The position numbers and the translations under genes were made by a program. Below the pieces are notes generated by a model that was not told the origin of the DNA, made no database searches, and worked only from the letters and a program-made list of their open reading frames with translations. A stretch of DNA of 64,000 nucleotides. Origin: Podocnemis expansa (lineage: Eukaryota > Chordata > Testudines > Podocnemididae). The stretch lies in NCBI GenBank assembly GCA_007922195.1, contig ML681992.1, positions 43,240,661-43,304,660 on the forward strand, given 5' to 3'. Of this stretch, positions 11,171 to 22,429 are shown one piece after another; the stretch's first letter is position 1, and every line of letters begins with the position of its first letter.

Positions 11171-11264
11171 AAGTATATGTCTCCCCCATATTTGAGTGCC
11201 TCATCATCTTTAAAATATTTGTTTATCCATCCTCAGAACATTTCCTGTGTGAGAAGGCAGTGTG

Positions 11265-11790
11265 CCAGTAGTAACCTTGGGGAGGAAGGGGTTAACACCA
11301 TGGTCGGTAAGTCCCAGGAGAGCCAATAGAAAAAAAGGACAGGTTTTTTAATTGGAGCAGCAGCCCTGCCTGTTTCCGGTTTGAAACAGAGCTCCTGGAA
11401 GGATCAGGATGAGGCCAGGGAGAAAGGCCTGGAGGATCCAGCAACATCTGTGCCCAAGATATGCTCAAGTTTGTAACTGACCAGGCATGAATAGAACAGG
11501 GAGTGTTTGGCTAGACACAGTCAGGGTATTTCTTTGTTTTGGTTTGCTTTGGGATTCCTCTATGCTGAGCACAGGTAATCCCTCCCTCTACCCTGTAACT
11601 ACCTAAGTTAAATCTCAGACAAGCAACTCTCTGTGTTTCTTAGCTGTTCCTTTTAATTAAAGAATTTGCCCTTTTAAAATAAGCTCTGGTTCTATGTCCT
11701 AAAAGGCAAGAGGTTTTGTGTGCATGTGCCTCAGACTGCACAGCCAACTACTAAAGGGGATTTGGTCCCATTTCAGCTGATATCACAGCT
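11265..11790 (+). repeat. Suspected LTR-like dispersed repeat
   Basis: Contains AAGGGGTTAACACCATGG, an aggregate of purine-rich blocks, ATAGAACAGGGAGTGTTTGG, and downstream TTTTAATTAAAGAATTTGCC and TTAAAATAAGCTC. The order resembles a dispersed sauropsid repeat with a transcription-unit layout. The resemblance is from memory and no terminal repeats or target duplication were found. It could equally be unique sequence. Confidence 0.3.
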
Positions 11791-11844
11791 GGGGTTCAAT
11801 TGCTCTCCAGAGAGAGAAAGAAAAGCAACTGAAGGTCTCACAAG

Positions 11845-12326
11845 CAACATTTCCTGTAAGCTGCACAGCAGCGCAGGCGTGTAACCCCCATCACTGCCCC
11901 ATGCAGGGAATGCTACCGGCCATGCATGGCTGGCAGCCAGAGTCCCTACCCGGCTGGAAGTTAGAGTCTTCTGGTTGTCTGAGAGCTTCCTCTGAGCTGG
12001 GAGTTTTTAAAACTCCCACTCGGAGTAAAGTCTCACTGAGCATGCACAGAGCCTCTGCACATGCTCAGTGAGACCTTCTTCAGCTGGATAAGCTGCCAGT
12101 AGGCAGGCCGCATTGCTCTGGCAGCCAGGTAAGGGGATGGGGGAACGACTGGGGACAAGGCAGGGGCCGCCAGCCATCAAAGGCGATGGAGAGTTGGTGG
12201 GGTTGAGGGGGGCGGGACCAGGCCAACTTGGGGAGGGGGAATCTAGCCAGTGGGGCTAAGGGGAGGAATTGCTGCACAGCAGGCAACCTGTGTTGCTCAG
12301 CTGCTATGCGGCTTGGGGGAACATTG
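11845..12326. mobile_element. Non-autonomous hAT element, CAATGTTCCCTCTAAG-end family
   Basis: The left end CAACATTTCCTGTAAGCTGC and right end GCGGCTTGGGGGAACATTG are diverged inverted repeats of the family found at 26268 and 38459. The interior carries a diagnostic palindrome at 12030-12074 (ACTGAGCATGCACAGAG mirrored by CTCTGCACATGCTCAGT) and a GGAGTTTTTAAAACTCC hairpin; both types recur in the other two copies. About 482 bp, close to the 477 bp copy at 38459. Flanks share only ACAAG out of register, so the 8-bp target duplication is not secure. Confidence 0.7.
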
Positions 12327-12524
12327 GACAAGAAGGAATTTCCAAGTGCACCTTTCTGGGTTTTCAGGAGGTTTTTGCACTTGGGTGATGGCAGTAAGAC
12401 CACTACAAGGCCAGGGAATTGGTAGTCTTGGAAAGTTTAAGACAAGGCTTTAGAGCCAGCATGTTTTAAGGCATGTTGCAGGCTCCCCCTTCTGTACTCA
12501 AAGTGCCAGATTGGGGAAACAGCC

Positions 12525-12665
12525 TTGACAGTGACCATGCCCTTTATGCAGTGGGGGAACTGACCACACAGAGATTAAGGGACAGACCCAAGGTCACACA
12601 GGAGGTCAGTAGCTGAACTGAGGTCTCCTAAGTGACAGCCTAGAATCATAACTGCTAGATCATCT
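12525..12665 (-). mobile_element. MIR/CORE-SINE remnant, antisense
   Basis: The order GGGGGAACTGACCACACAGAG, TTAAGGGACAGACCCAAGGTC, ACACAGGAGGTCAGTAGCTG, ACTGAGGTCTCCTAAG and CTGCTAGATCATC follows an antisense MIR from the CORE region to the tRNA-like head. Strongly diverged, as expected for an ancient amniote SINE. 12670-13090 carries nothing recognisable. Confidence 0.65.
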
Positions 12666-13092
12666 TTCCTCTTCAGGAGAAAGACTTGGATTAAAGAGCT
12701 TCCAAATTCTTGAGTGAAATAACCATAATTATGCATGTCAGATTACAGTTGGACTTTTACAACTAAGGTTCCTATGTGGCTAATCAGACAAGATATGAGA
12801 TTTTTCCTATCCATATGATTTTCATATCCATTGTGCCTGACAGCCTCACACAATTATCAAGCCACAATACAGCTTCCCGTAATTAAACTTGGCATCTTCA
12901 CAGTACAGTGAGGTAACTTTCACAATGTGTTCTAACAAGAAAATTCAAAGATAAGAAGGACACTCTTTGCCTGCCCCTGAGATTCACAATCCTTCTCCTA
13001 CCCCTTATGTCTGAAAGTGCTCCTCCCCTACCAGTGCTGGGGGAGAGGCGGACCTTGGGCCAGAGTCCAGGCTTTGCACTTCTGCCCTGCAC

Positions 13093-13440
13093 CTAAGCCA
13101 GCTGCCCCACCCCTGGGGTAAAGCTGGGCAGGCAGCACTTGTTTGCTCCTCCTAGGGAGCAGAGCCAGCTAGCTCCAGTGTGGCCTTCCAGGCCCTGCTG
13201 TGGACCCGGGGGGGGGGGGGCTGCATTGGAGTCATGCCATGCACCAGCCAGCCCCATCCCTGCCCCGGGCTGCAGACTAGCAGGAGCAGGGCCAGGACAG
13301 AAGTGCCTTTTAGCCCCAGGGTTGGCCTCCACCAGTGACAGGCCTCCATGCTGGAAGGTGGGGTCCCATGGGTCAGGGGTCCCAGGCAGGCTGGGGCCCT
13401 GTGGTGGAGGGCAGCCCAGGGCCCCCAGGCCAGTTAATAT
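13093..13440. other. GC-rich non-coding block
   Basis: About 350 bp rich in C and G, including a run of 13 G at 13208-13220, sitting in AT-rich DNA. Overlapping frames of 112 and 122 codons are open on opposite strands, which reflects composition. The style resembles the interior of the hAT elements here, but I could not define ends. 13440-15960 contains no gene or repeat I can support. Confidence 0.4.
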
Positions 13441-15968
13441 ACCTCTGACTTGGAACAACATTGCTATACAGTGGTAGAGCCACGGAGTACACTGGTTTGG
13501 TGTACAGCATTTTCACACAGTGGCAGTTATTGGCATATTCAGTCCAGAATTCTCACGGTCAGGTAAATATGAAGGTATTGTTTAAGGCTCTATGGGACTG
13601 TCCATGAAGAGTCGGGGGGAGGGTGGGGAATGGATGAGGGTGGAAGGAATCTTTTCTTTGCACACTTGAAGTGCTGTTATTACAAGGAACATTACACTCG
13701 AAGGGGGTTGGGATGGGAGTGATACACAGGGCTCTGCCTCTATTCTGCACAAGCCAACAGATTGAAGCCAGCATAAGAGGTGCCAAGAAACGCCACTAAG
13801 TGCCACTCCACAAGGCACTGCCCCATTGCCTCTGTAGGCAGCCTTCCCAGCTGCGTTTCTGAGGGAAAATCCACTGAAAGACTAGCACCAATGCCCTTTC
13901 CTTCCATACCCCATCATGAGGCTGTGTCTTGTACACTGAAGATCTCAGCCTTAGAAAAACAAGACTGATCTATGACCACACCACATCTAGAAATGTCAAA
14001 GCCATGGTCTTCAGCATTAACCAGACTTGCTGAAAAGGAACAGTTGCTCATAACTTTCAGCTATACGGCCTTCAGCATCTTTGCTGACAACAGAAATGCC
14101 ATCTTGTTTCCATGGCTTAATTTGGATTTGTTCCATTGTTTAGAGCAAGAAAATGAAGTAGCAATTTATTGCCCATGCTATGCCCAAAGATATTGGCATG
14201 GCTCTCACTGACATTATGCTAACAAGGAGCCTCATTAATGATTACTTTGTTAATGAAAACAAACGCCACAGCGGCAGAACTATTAGTAATGAAATTGCTA
14301 ATGCAGCAACTTTCAACATCTTCCTTAAACTATGAAAATGAACCTGAGCTCCAGGGATGTGTAGTGGTCTGGTAGCAATTCCATGAAGGTCAAGATGTCC
14401 TAAAATAAAGAGAAAAGCAAAAGAAAAGTCATTCACCCAGAGATGAGAACCAGATGCTAATTATAACCAATTACATTATCTGCTGTCATAGTTTGAAATA
14501 AGTGCTGCCTCATTCTTTTGAGAAGCATCTTCACAGGGGAAGGTACAGTAATCAGAAGCAAACAACATACTAGGATGTCAAATAAAGTTCATGATAGGAT
14601 ATATCATTTACAGTGTTTACTTATTCTTTTATCTGAGCCAAAGACTGTCTTGAACAATATGTCCTTGGGGAGAACATTGGCATTGCTTAAAACAAGCCTG
14701 TTCTGCCACAACAGCTTCTCAACAGGAAAATGAAATCCTGAAATATAAGATAGTGGCAAGATGACAGATCTTATCTGAGAATCTGAGCAGTTATAGATTG
14801 ACTAGGAAAAACAAAAAAAAAAGACAAATAGTAAATTCCTTCAATCTGAAACTTGTTTTAATCAACAAACCTACTGATTATATCAGAAAACATTTTTAAA
14901 CATATAGTCCATAATGTCATCAAGAATCTTAAGTGGCTGTTTGTACGCTATGCCATTACTTTATATAGAAATAAGTGTAAGGCATAGAAATCTGTTACAG
15001 CCATGCTGTGTGTTATTTACAGTTACATACACTTCATAGTGTAAAATGAGCAGCTGGGGATGGTTAAACCAGATTGGATAACATAGGAGGAAACATTCTG
15101 AATCTTGCACAGAAACTGAACCAAACCTTACTTGGTGTCTGAAAAAATTAAAAGTTGTGTTTCACTTCTCCAGGAAACAAATGGGTGAATATGTGAAGAA
15201 GATGTGAAGACATGCTTGACACGTTTGTTTTGGATATTGGGCAGGGTGTGGAAGAGAACCACCATCCTGTTTGTTACCTCAGAAAGATCAAGTATAGCAT
15301 TCTAGCCAATCCTCATTTTCCTAAAGTTTCCAGCCCCACCAAACATGACAGCTAGATACTTTTTCAAACTTAATCGAAGATCTGTGATTTCTCAGGGTGC
15401 AGCAGAGAGCTTCTCTCCCATTGCTTAGCACTAAGTATGCATTAAAAAAATTAAGAAATGTTAAACATAAAATAAAAGACCTACTTCCCCTTCTTAATAA
15501 AGCGGATTTCACTTACTTAATTTTTTCTGCTTAGTTTTCAATTATTCATGCAGTCATAAGAAAAATGAGGCATGTCACTTAGAACTGACTTTCTAAAAAC
15601 AATTCACCCAGGCCTACAGATACAAACTTTTGCTAATAATCAATACATACTCAGAGGTGTCAAATATCCACTCTAACAATAGTGCTCCAGGTGAGGATGT
15701 GCACCACTAACACAAGGAGGCAAGCATGTGCACACAAGCTATTTAATAATCTCATTATATAGCCACCACAGTAAATTAAGTCAACATAACTTTCTAGTGT
15801 AGAACTGCCTAAGTGCTACAATGGCCCCACTGAAGCACTAACTTGTCCACACTTGCCTTTAAAATTTGCTTTTAAGCCATATTCGTACATCAAAGAAGGG
15901 ACAAAAGGCATAAAACTCTTCCCCCTCCACACACACACTTTTTATGTTGCAATTAAAGATGACTAGAA

Positions 15969-16286
15969 CAGAGCCAGATTTAAGGCCTGGGAGGGCGCAG
16001 GGCTGCCCACCCTTGTGGAGCCTCCCCCACCCATTGCAGTGGTGCCTTAGCAGGTGGTGGGGCGCCCAGCCCCACTGGAGCTGGAGAGTGGGGTCGGGGG
16101 TTTGAGGGCCCCAGCTAGTGATGTCAGCATGGCTCCGGAGGTGCTCACAGGCTAGTGCTGCTGCAGGGGGATGGATTCCAGGGGGGTGCACAGGCTAGCA
16201 CTGATGGGGCTCGGGAGGTGGGGGGCAGAGGGGCTAGGGGCCCTGGTCTACAGCCACTAAAGCCCCTGCCTTAATCCGGTCCCATG
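15969..16286. mobile_element. Probable short hAT-like element
   Basis: The left end CAGAGCCAGATTTAAGGC and right end GCCTTAATCCGGTCCCATG are inverted repeats of a CAGGGCCGGATTAAGGC type, followed inward by GC-rich sequence. CTAGA occurs just outside both ends (15963-15967 and 16287-16291), the likely remnant of a target duplication with an extra base at the left junction. Confidence 0.6.
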
Positions 16287-16400
16287 CTAGAGAGACAAAG
16301 TGGGTGAAGTGATTTATATTTTATTATACCAAATTTTGTTGACAAAAGAGACTAGCTTTCAAGCCAGACAAAGCATCCAGCTCTGAAATCTTCTATGCAC
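16286..16400 (+). repeat. Copy of repeat family Q
   Basis: AGAGACAAAGTGGGTGAAGTG, ATATTTTATTATACCAA, TTTTGTTGACAAAAGAGAC, TAGCTTTCAAGCCAGAC and AAAGCATCCAGCTCTGAA, in this order, parallel the copy at 51343-51530. The layout is a short dispersed repeat without coding capacity. A 17-bp A run follows at 16769-16785, in otherwise unassigned sequence (16400-17415). Confidence 0.5.
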
Positions 16401-17416
16401 TTTGCTGTTGCTACACATTTTTACATGGAAAGTGCTCAGATACTGTATGATGGACAGCAGCATAAAACCCTAAAACAGATAGGTTCCTGAAGACTTTGGG
16501 CATCTTCAACTCAGTGTTCCCAGAGAGAAACAGCCCAGCTGCTGGGAAGACTTCTGCAGAGTTCTCAGAATCAAATATTCAGGCTGCTTTGTACTCCCCC
16601 ACCTTTTGATGTCAGTGGCTTCATAGCTGCACTGTTAATGTTGAGTCTGGACTGGATTGCCTTGCTGTCCTACTGATTGTACACCCTCTTCAAAGAAGCC
16701 TCTCAGTTCTGTACAGGGCACTTTTAAAATTGATGGTGGTCTGCTGCAGAGTTAGAGTAACCGGCAATAAAAAAAAAAAAAAAAATCCATAGCTCTCTCA
16801 TCTGTTTAAGAAGCAAGTGACTGATGAATGCACACTCTGTCGTGTACCACTTACTTATACCTAAGCTGCTTGAGTCAGACCGAGACAGGTATGTTTATTG
16901 CCTGTCATAAAAGATTAAGAAAATTGCAAATCTGGATTCTAATATCTCCCCCACCCTGAAAAGCATTACATGTTGTTCCACCTCACCTGGAAACTTTGAT
17001 CTAAAGATTTATTTTTGAAAAGCTGAAATGATTTTAAGCCAAAAGATATTAATCAATTTGTTTTAAAACCTGCAAAAGTTACGGTGATAACTGAACTTTA
17101 CCAAATAGCTGCTTTCAACAAGAAATAGCTGTATGTAGGGAAAAACGTCGTATAAAATAGGCATCTTTATTTGCATTTTCTAATCTTCTCCAATGCCTAA
17201 TCCATTATGGTCTCATTTGTCTGTTGCCTTCAACTCTAATATAAATCTAAAAGGAGTACCAGTACTACAAAACACCAAACTAGTCGGCTGTAGCTGCTGA
17301 AGGAGGCTGGCCTAAGTCAGAAGCTAGGTTTTCCTCTTACGGGTACAGAAAATAAAACTAACTTTTCATCTTTCTGAAAGTAACAGGTTGTGATTTTCTA
17401 TTTATTATGCATGCAT

Positions 17417-17547
17417 ATTACACACACACACACACACACACACGCATGCATATTACTCAACTGGTTGTCTTAAATGTTGTGTTTATCTGAAAACATTCAT
17501 TTTCTTCTGTGTGTATGTGTGTGTGTGCGCGTGCACGTGCGTGTGTT
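17417..17547. repeat. Paired (CA)n and (TG)n microsatellites
   Basis: (CA)n at 17420-17443 is bracketed on both sides by the direct repeat GCATGCATATTA. About 65 bp later, 17508-17547 is (TG)n with CGCGTGCACGTGCG in the middle. Alternating purine-pyrimidine tracts in opposite register can form Z-DNA or pair as a cruciform. 17548-19300 holds no recognisable gene. Confidence 0.85.
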
Positions 17548-19306
17548 GGGACGGGGGGCATTTATTTTTAAACATTAGCAGTGTATATGTTAGAACTGTA
17601 TATTAGATGTGTATACTCTTTTCTCTGAAAGTCTGAGAATGTCTTGGGGAACCATTAGCCTAATGAGGTCAGATACATAATAGAAGTAAAACCAGATTAC
17701 CAGAGATGGGATAAATATCTCTGCATTTGTTAACCTACTTTTAATGCAGATGCCTGAAAAACACTCAGGAGAAAGGATGTTTTGTTAAAATCAAAACACT
17801 GCTTTTAAAGTTGAAAGGTGAAAGTTCCCAGTCCCATATCATGCCTCTAAAGTATCCTCCAGCAAAACCAGATGACATTCCTAAGGGAAAAGATAGCAGA
17901 AAAAACTCTCAAGCCTCCTCTATAAATTTTAAGGAAAGCAAAAACTACAAGCTGAGTTCACACTCACAATGTAGATTACGATTAACTCACAGCAGCATGA
18001 TGGTATGTTTGCTCAGAAGGCACACAGGATCATCCACATACCTGTTACAGGGATTCTGACTCCCCATGCCCATTCCTGTTTTTATCATTAGTTACACCCC
18101 TAAATTATTGATTCCCAGGCTACTGACTCCTTCCCTTGGGTTGGGTGAGTGGCCTTTAGCAACGGGCGGGCAGATCCTGGAACCCAAGGAGGACAGAGGT
18201 TCTGAGTCAGAAGCTGACTCACTGCCCTGTTACTCAAGTCCCCACCAATATAGCTGAACTGAGACCTAAGCAGAGAACAAGTGGAGCCACAGCTGAAGGG
18301 CTAACTAGTGGGGGAAGCAACCGCAGAAGCTGGGAACAGATAAACAGAGAGGAAGCCCTGGAAGGCGGGGAGCTGAGAGCCTGAAGGAAGGCAGAACTGA
18401 CTGCTGCTGGCACTGGTACTCTTCTCAGAAGCAAGTGGCTGAGACTTGTAAATAGCAGACAGGAAATAACCTACTATAACGGCATAAAAGCCTGGTGCTG
18501 GTACAGTGAATGGAGTCTCTAACCAAAAGGGAAGAAAGACTCAGAGGACTGCCCTGTGACAGCACCCTTACCTTCAAGATTTGCCTCATGCAGTCGCTCT
18601 ATCACCTTGCCAGAGAGAGAGAAAGAGGCCTTTCACATATACATTATTTAGATCTATTTCCAAATAGCCACTTCCATCTTTTGAAATACACAGTTAAAGA
18701 GATTTAGCACCTGATGTGAAGCAATTGACATTGAAATCAGCAGGTTGATGAATATAAGGTTTGCTAGGGAAAGGCCTTAGGGCTTCCCCATGATACTGTG
18801 GTGCAGGTATAAAACATGAATATGTATATAAATATAGAATGTGTGTTTTCTGTTCACCCCATCTTCAAAAATTCTAGCAGTCTGTGGCCTGCAGAGGCAA
18901 CTATCATTTCTCTGAGAATGAGCTCATACCACATCTGAGCAGAGATGCTCTTTTTAAAAAACTGAAACAGAGTCTTTCTTCTTTACTCAGTGTAAAAGAG
19001 GACAATCAGGATGAAAACATGGGTTTGTCCAGATTGCATTTTGCAATCCCATTTAAATTCCAGTTAAATGATTGCCAGTCTAGATTCAACATGTTTGGTT
19101 CATTAATGCAAATATCTGTAGACTACCCTAGAACAAAGTCAAAAAGAACTAAGTTCATTACTGCTGCATTAAATACACAGCATTATTTTTACAGACTTAG
19201 GGCCTAACTATGGAAAGCTTAGAGCCCAAAAAATTAAGCCCTAGAGTACAGTACAAATGTTTGTAGAGTTTTCAGTAGCATTGACTGTTGTGTCAGATCT
19301 TGTCTA

Positions 19307-19620
19307 CTCTAGAAAGTTGTACCACTTTAACTAAACCACGATATCAGCAATCACCTGTGGTGCCCTGGGGATTCAGTTGTACTAGAATAAAAGTGTTTAC
19401 ACCAGGATACCTCACTTAATTTGAGAACATTCCTTCATGTTTATACAATTGCATTCACACAAGGGCTTATACTATTTCAACAAAAAATCATTCCCCTAAC
19501 TGAGATAGTTACACTGCTACAAATTTTGGGTGTAGGCCAAGCTTCAGTCAAATTTTTTTGTTGACTAGCAATGAGTTAAAATAAAACTGGTTCACAAGCT
19601 CTAGTCTAGATAAACAATAT
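19307..19620. repeat. Possible MITE (TTGTCTACTCTAGAAAGTTG start)
   Basis: Starts with a 'TCTACTCTAGAAAGTTGTACC' type end and contains AACTAAACCACGATATCAGC and GTGTTTACACCAGG. This suggests another 'CTACACT'-ended MITE lineage. The right end is not identified, so this is tentative. Confidence 0.3.
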
Positions 19621-19957
19621 GTAGTTATTCTGTATATATGAACAAAGGGAATAGAAAACAGCTTTTTGTAAGCTTGTCAACCCTGGTCTATTATCCAGCT
19701 GTTCCAATAGTATGATCAGCAATACTTGAAATAAGGTTCTGCGGCAGGTTCTTCAGTCTTTGGCATTGGGTGTAGCCATGCCACAGGTTCAACTTGGCAC
19801 CCGTGCTTAAGTTTCCCTTCTGACAGAACAGCACCACTCCTGGTAAGGATCATTGATATGGACTGAGAAATTCAGGCTTCCAGTCAAAGTAAAAGCCCTC
19901 TCTCTGGGGAATACATCTCCCAGAAATTCCTTGTATTAGGTGCACTGATCATGAGTA

Positions 19958-20205
19958 TTGTAGCAGGAAGGCACAGCCACCCTCGGAGATAGACCGGAAG
20001 GTTCTGCCTGACTGCACAGGGGCGGAGCCAGAAGCGGCCTGTCAATCAGGTTGGAAGCAGAGGGGCGGGGCAGGAAGTATAAAAAGGGAGGCAGCCAGCT
20101 CAGTTCAGCACAAGCTGCTGAAGGGCAAGGATGCACCTTGGCTTGCTCCTGACCTTGGGCTACCCTGTGGGGAAGCTGGGCTCTGGCCACCAGACCTGGG
20201 CCTGG
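19958..20205 (+). promoter_or_regulatory. TATA and GC-box promoter-like region, perhaps an LTR left part
   Basis: A compact arrangement: GGGGCGGAGCC (about 20019), AGGGGCGGGGCAGG (about 20061) and AGTATAAAAAGGGAGG (about 20076), then CAGCTCAGTTCAGCAC at the usual distance for a start site. This is the best core-promoter-like sequence in the window. It may belong to an LTR retroelement whose left edge would be TGTAGCAGGAAGGC at 19958, rather than to a host gene. The downstream sequence is interrupted by the solo LTR at 20210. Confidence 0.5.
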
Positions 20206-20209
20206 ATGT

Positions 20210-20761
20210 TGTAGAGAAAATTTGATATGCAGCCTAGTAAAACCAAGCAAGGCCAAGCAACTCAAGCAAAGCGTGCAGCTATTTTAGTTCAGGCAGAGCA
20301 GCGTTAGCAACTGTAGCCCAAAGCGAAGCCATAATGAAAAGCCAAAGCTAGAATAACAGGAAAACACTTACATTACAATAACCACAAACAACCTGTTATA
20401 ACCACTTAGCAACCCACTCCTCATTTAGGCTTCTCACCTGCCCTTACATGTAGCATAAGGGCTCTTAGTTTTCCCGTAATGGGGTCTTAGTTTCTATCCC
20501 TCCCCCGTGGTCTGACATTGTATAATCGCATCATAGATACATTGTTAACCAATAAGCTGTAGTTTCTCTGTGTTTAACCATTTTTGGAAACCTTGAATGT
20601 AATTCAATAGACTGTGTAATGTAATAAATACAAGAAGAAAGTGGTCCTTCGGGGTCGGCCGCACCTAGTAGCTCAGTGTGCTAATAAACTTGTAATTCTC
20701 CTCCTGCTGTCTGCATCTTTAATTAACCAGAACAGAGAACGAACCTCTTTCTCTCCTGACA
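20210..20761 (+). mobile_element. Endogenous retrovirus-type solo LTR, 552 bp, 4-bp target duplication
   Basis: Begins TGTAGAGAAAATTTG and ends CTCTCCTGACA (TG...CA), flanked by ATGT at 20206-20209 and ATGT at 20762-20765. A polyadenylation-type AATAAA lies at about 20684 (GCTAATAAACTTG), and a second AATAAA-like motif at about 20624. No gag, pol or env remnant is present, so it is a solo LTR left by recombination between two LTRs. Confidence 0.8.
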
Positions 20762-21360
20762 ATGTCTGACAGGGGCCTCCCAAGACTGTGAACTGCTGCC
20801 TGGATCTGGGTCCACCACAGGCCTGCAGGGGGAGTTGTTGGCAGAGAGGCAGGCGGGAGCGCCTGAGCTATTCCCTGCTGGGGGCCCTGAAGCTCTGCCT
20901 CCCCTCTGTGACTTGGAGGAATTGCCCTTGGCTGCTGAGGGTCCCGAGCCTCTGCCTACCTCATGCGACCTGGAGAAGTTACCTTTTGCAGATGAACTTG
21001 ATGGACTCCCTGACCTGCTGCCACCTGACAAGATGGAAGGGTTCTACAATTTACCCCTTGGTGACTATTGCGAGGAGCAGACAGGCGAGGTTCTGCTGGA
21101 GCACAAGTCCTGGGGCGGTGGGGAGCCACATCTCGGGGGCAGCGTATTGTGGCCAGGACCCCGCTGACCCTTGGACCAAGGCCTCAGGCCACATAGGGCC
21201 CACCTCAGGGTTGGTGTGTTGCAGCCAGGACCCTGCCGACCCCAGCCCGGAGGCCTCAGCCCCTCTCGGGGACCTAGACTGGAACTCAGTGGAGCTGTGC
21301 AACCCTACACCTTCATTGATTCCTAGCCCTGCCCCTGTGCGCCCTCACAGGTCGTAAACC
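20760..21360 (+). other. GC-rich transcription-unit-like segment with in-frame 57-bp and 72-bp tandem repeats
   Basis: One frame (20760-21167) is open for about 135 codons and contains a 19-residue repeat: GGPEALPPLCDLEELPLAA, then EGPEPLPTSCDLEKLPFAD, then a looser third unit. The unit is 57 bp (CTCTGCC at 20893 and 20950). A second frame, open to 21357, holds a 24-codon repeat (CGQDPADPWTKAS and CSQDPADPSPEAS, 72 bp apart at 21153 and 21225). There is no good ATG for the first frame after the LTR. It may be the leader or 5' region of an LTR retroelement, or a lineage-specific gene broken by the LTR. I recognise no domain. Confidence 0.35.
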
Positions 21361-21685
21361 TGAGAGGCAGCATTGCTACTTCCCCCTTACTTTAGAAACT
21401 GAGACTGTGAAACCTGTTGGCCCTATAGTGGTCATGAGACAGTAAAACTGTTGCCCTGCCAAGGGGCTGAAGACTTGGAGGTCCTGCCCTACGAAGGGCC
21501 GGGGACCTGAAACCACTGCCCCTCCTCCTTGGGAGGGTGGGCAGCTTGCTTACAAGTGCATTTGATCATTCTAAACATTCCCTAAAAGGGTCAGTATACT
21601 TTCCATTACAAGGGCTAAAATTCATGAGTGCTGGCAAGAAATTGAGTGCCTTATTCTTTCCCGCACAGCACAGACTGGCAAGGAA
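21360..21685. other. Unassigned sequence following the GC-rich unit
   Basis: Purine/pyrimidine-mixed sequence with repeated 'CTGCCAAGGGGCTGAAGACTT' and 'CTACGAAGGGCCGGGGACC' words, which look like a continuing decayed tandem repeat. No open frame of note. Confidence 0.3.
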
Positions 21686-21687
21686 GG

Positions 21688-22425
21688 AGGGAAATCATAA
21701 AATCACAGAAAATGAGGGTTGGCAGGGACTTCATCAGGTCATACAGTCCAACCCACTGCTGAAAGCAGACCCAGGCACAGACAAATTACCCCAGCCAAAG
21801 GATTGTCAAACTAGGCCTTAAAAACCTCTAAGGATGCAGATTTCACTGCCTCACTAGATAACCCATTCCAGTGCTTCACCCACTGTGCTAGTGAAAAAGT
21901 TTTTCATAATATCCCACTTAGACCTCCTCCACTACAACTTGTGACCATTGTTCCTTGTCCTGTCATCCACCACCACTGAGAACAGCATAGCTCCATCCTC
22001 TTTGGAATTCCCCTTCAGGTAGTTGACAGCTGCCATCTAATCCCCCCTCACACTTCTCTTCTGCAGACAAAATAAAATCAGTTCCCTTCCATAAGTCATG
22101 TGCTCCAGCCCCCTACTCACTTTCATTGCCCTCCACTGGACTCTCTCCAATTTGTGCACATTCTCCCTATTGCAGGGGGGCCAAAACAGGACACAGTACT
22201 CCAGACATACTCTCCGCAGTGCTGAATAGAAGGGAATAATCACTTCTCTCAGTCTGCTGGCAATGCTCCTACTAATGCAGCCCAATATGCCATTAGCCTG
22301 CTTAGCAATAAGAACACACTGTTAAGCCATATCCAGATTCTTGTCCACTGTAACCCCCCAGGCCCTTTTCTGTCCAATTGCTGCCTAGTCAGTTAGTTGC
22401 CAGTCTGTAGTTCAATAGCAGTGTT
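21688..22425 (-). pseudogene. CR1 LINE copy, ORF2 C-terminal half, decayed
   Basis: The reverse complement carries, at 22037-22285, GCISRSIASRLREVIIPFYS, ALRRVCLEYCVLFWPP and NVHKLERVQWRAMK, the typical CR1 region after the reverse transcriptase. The plus-strand left edge is a CR1 3' tail (AAATCATAAAATCACAGAAAATG). Stops and frameshifts break it into short frames, and the catalytic residues are not present. Beyond 22320 it continues into the CR1 'CCCCAGGCCCTTTTCTGTCC' segment. Confidence 0.88.
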
Positions 22426-22429
22426 GCAG

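Noticed and set aside
18884..19207. 107-codon frame with polar, protein-like content
   Set aside because: It opens on GTG; a nearby AG gives a poor acceptor and there is no known family. Too weak to list as an exon.
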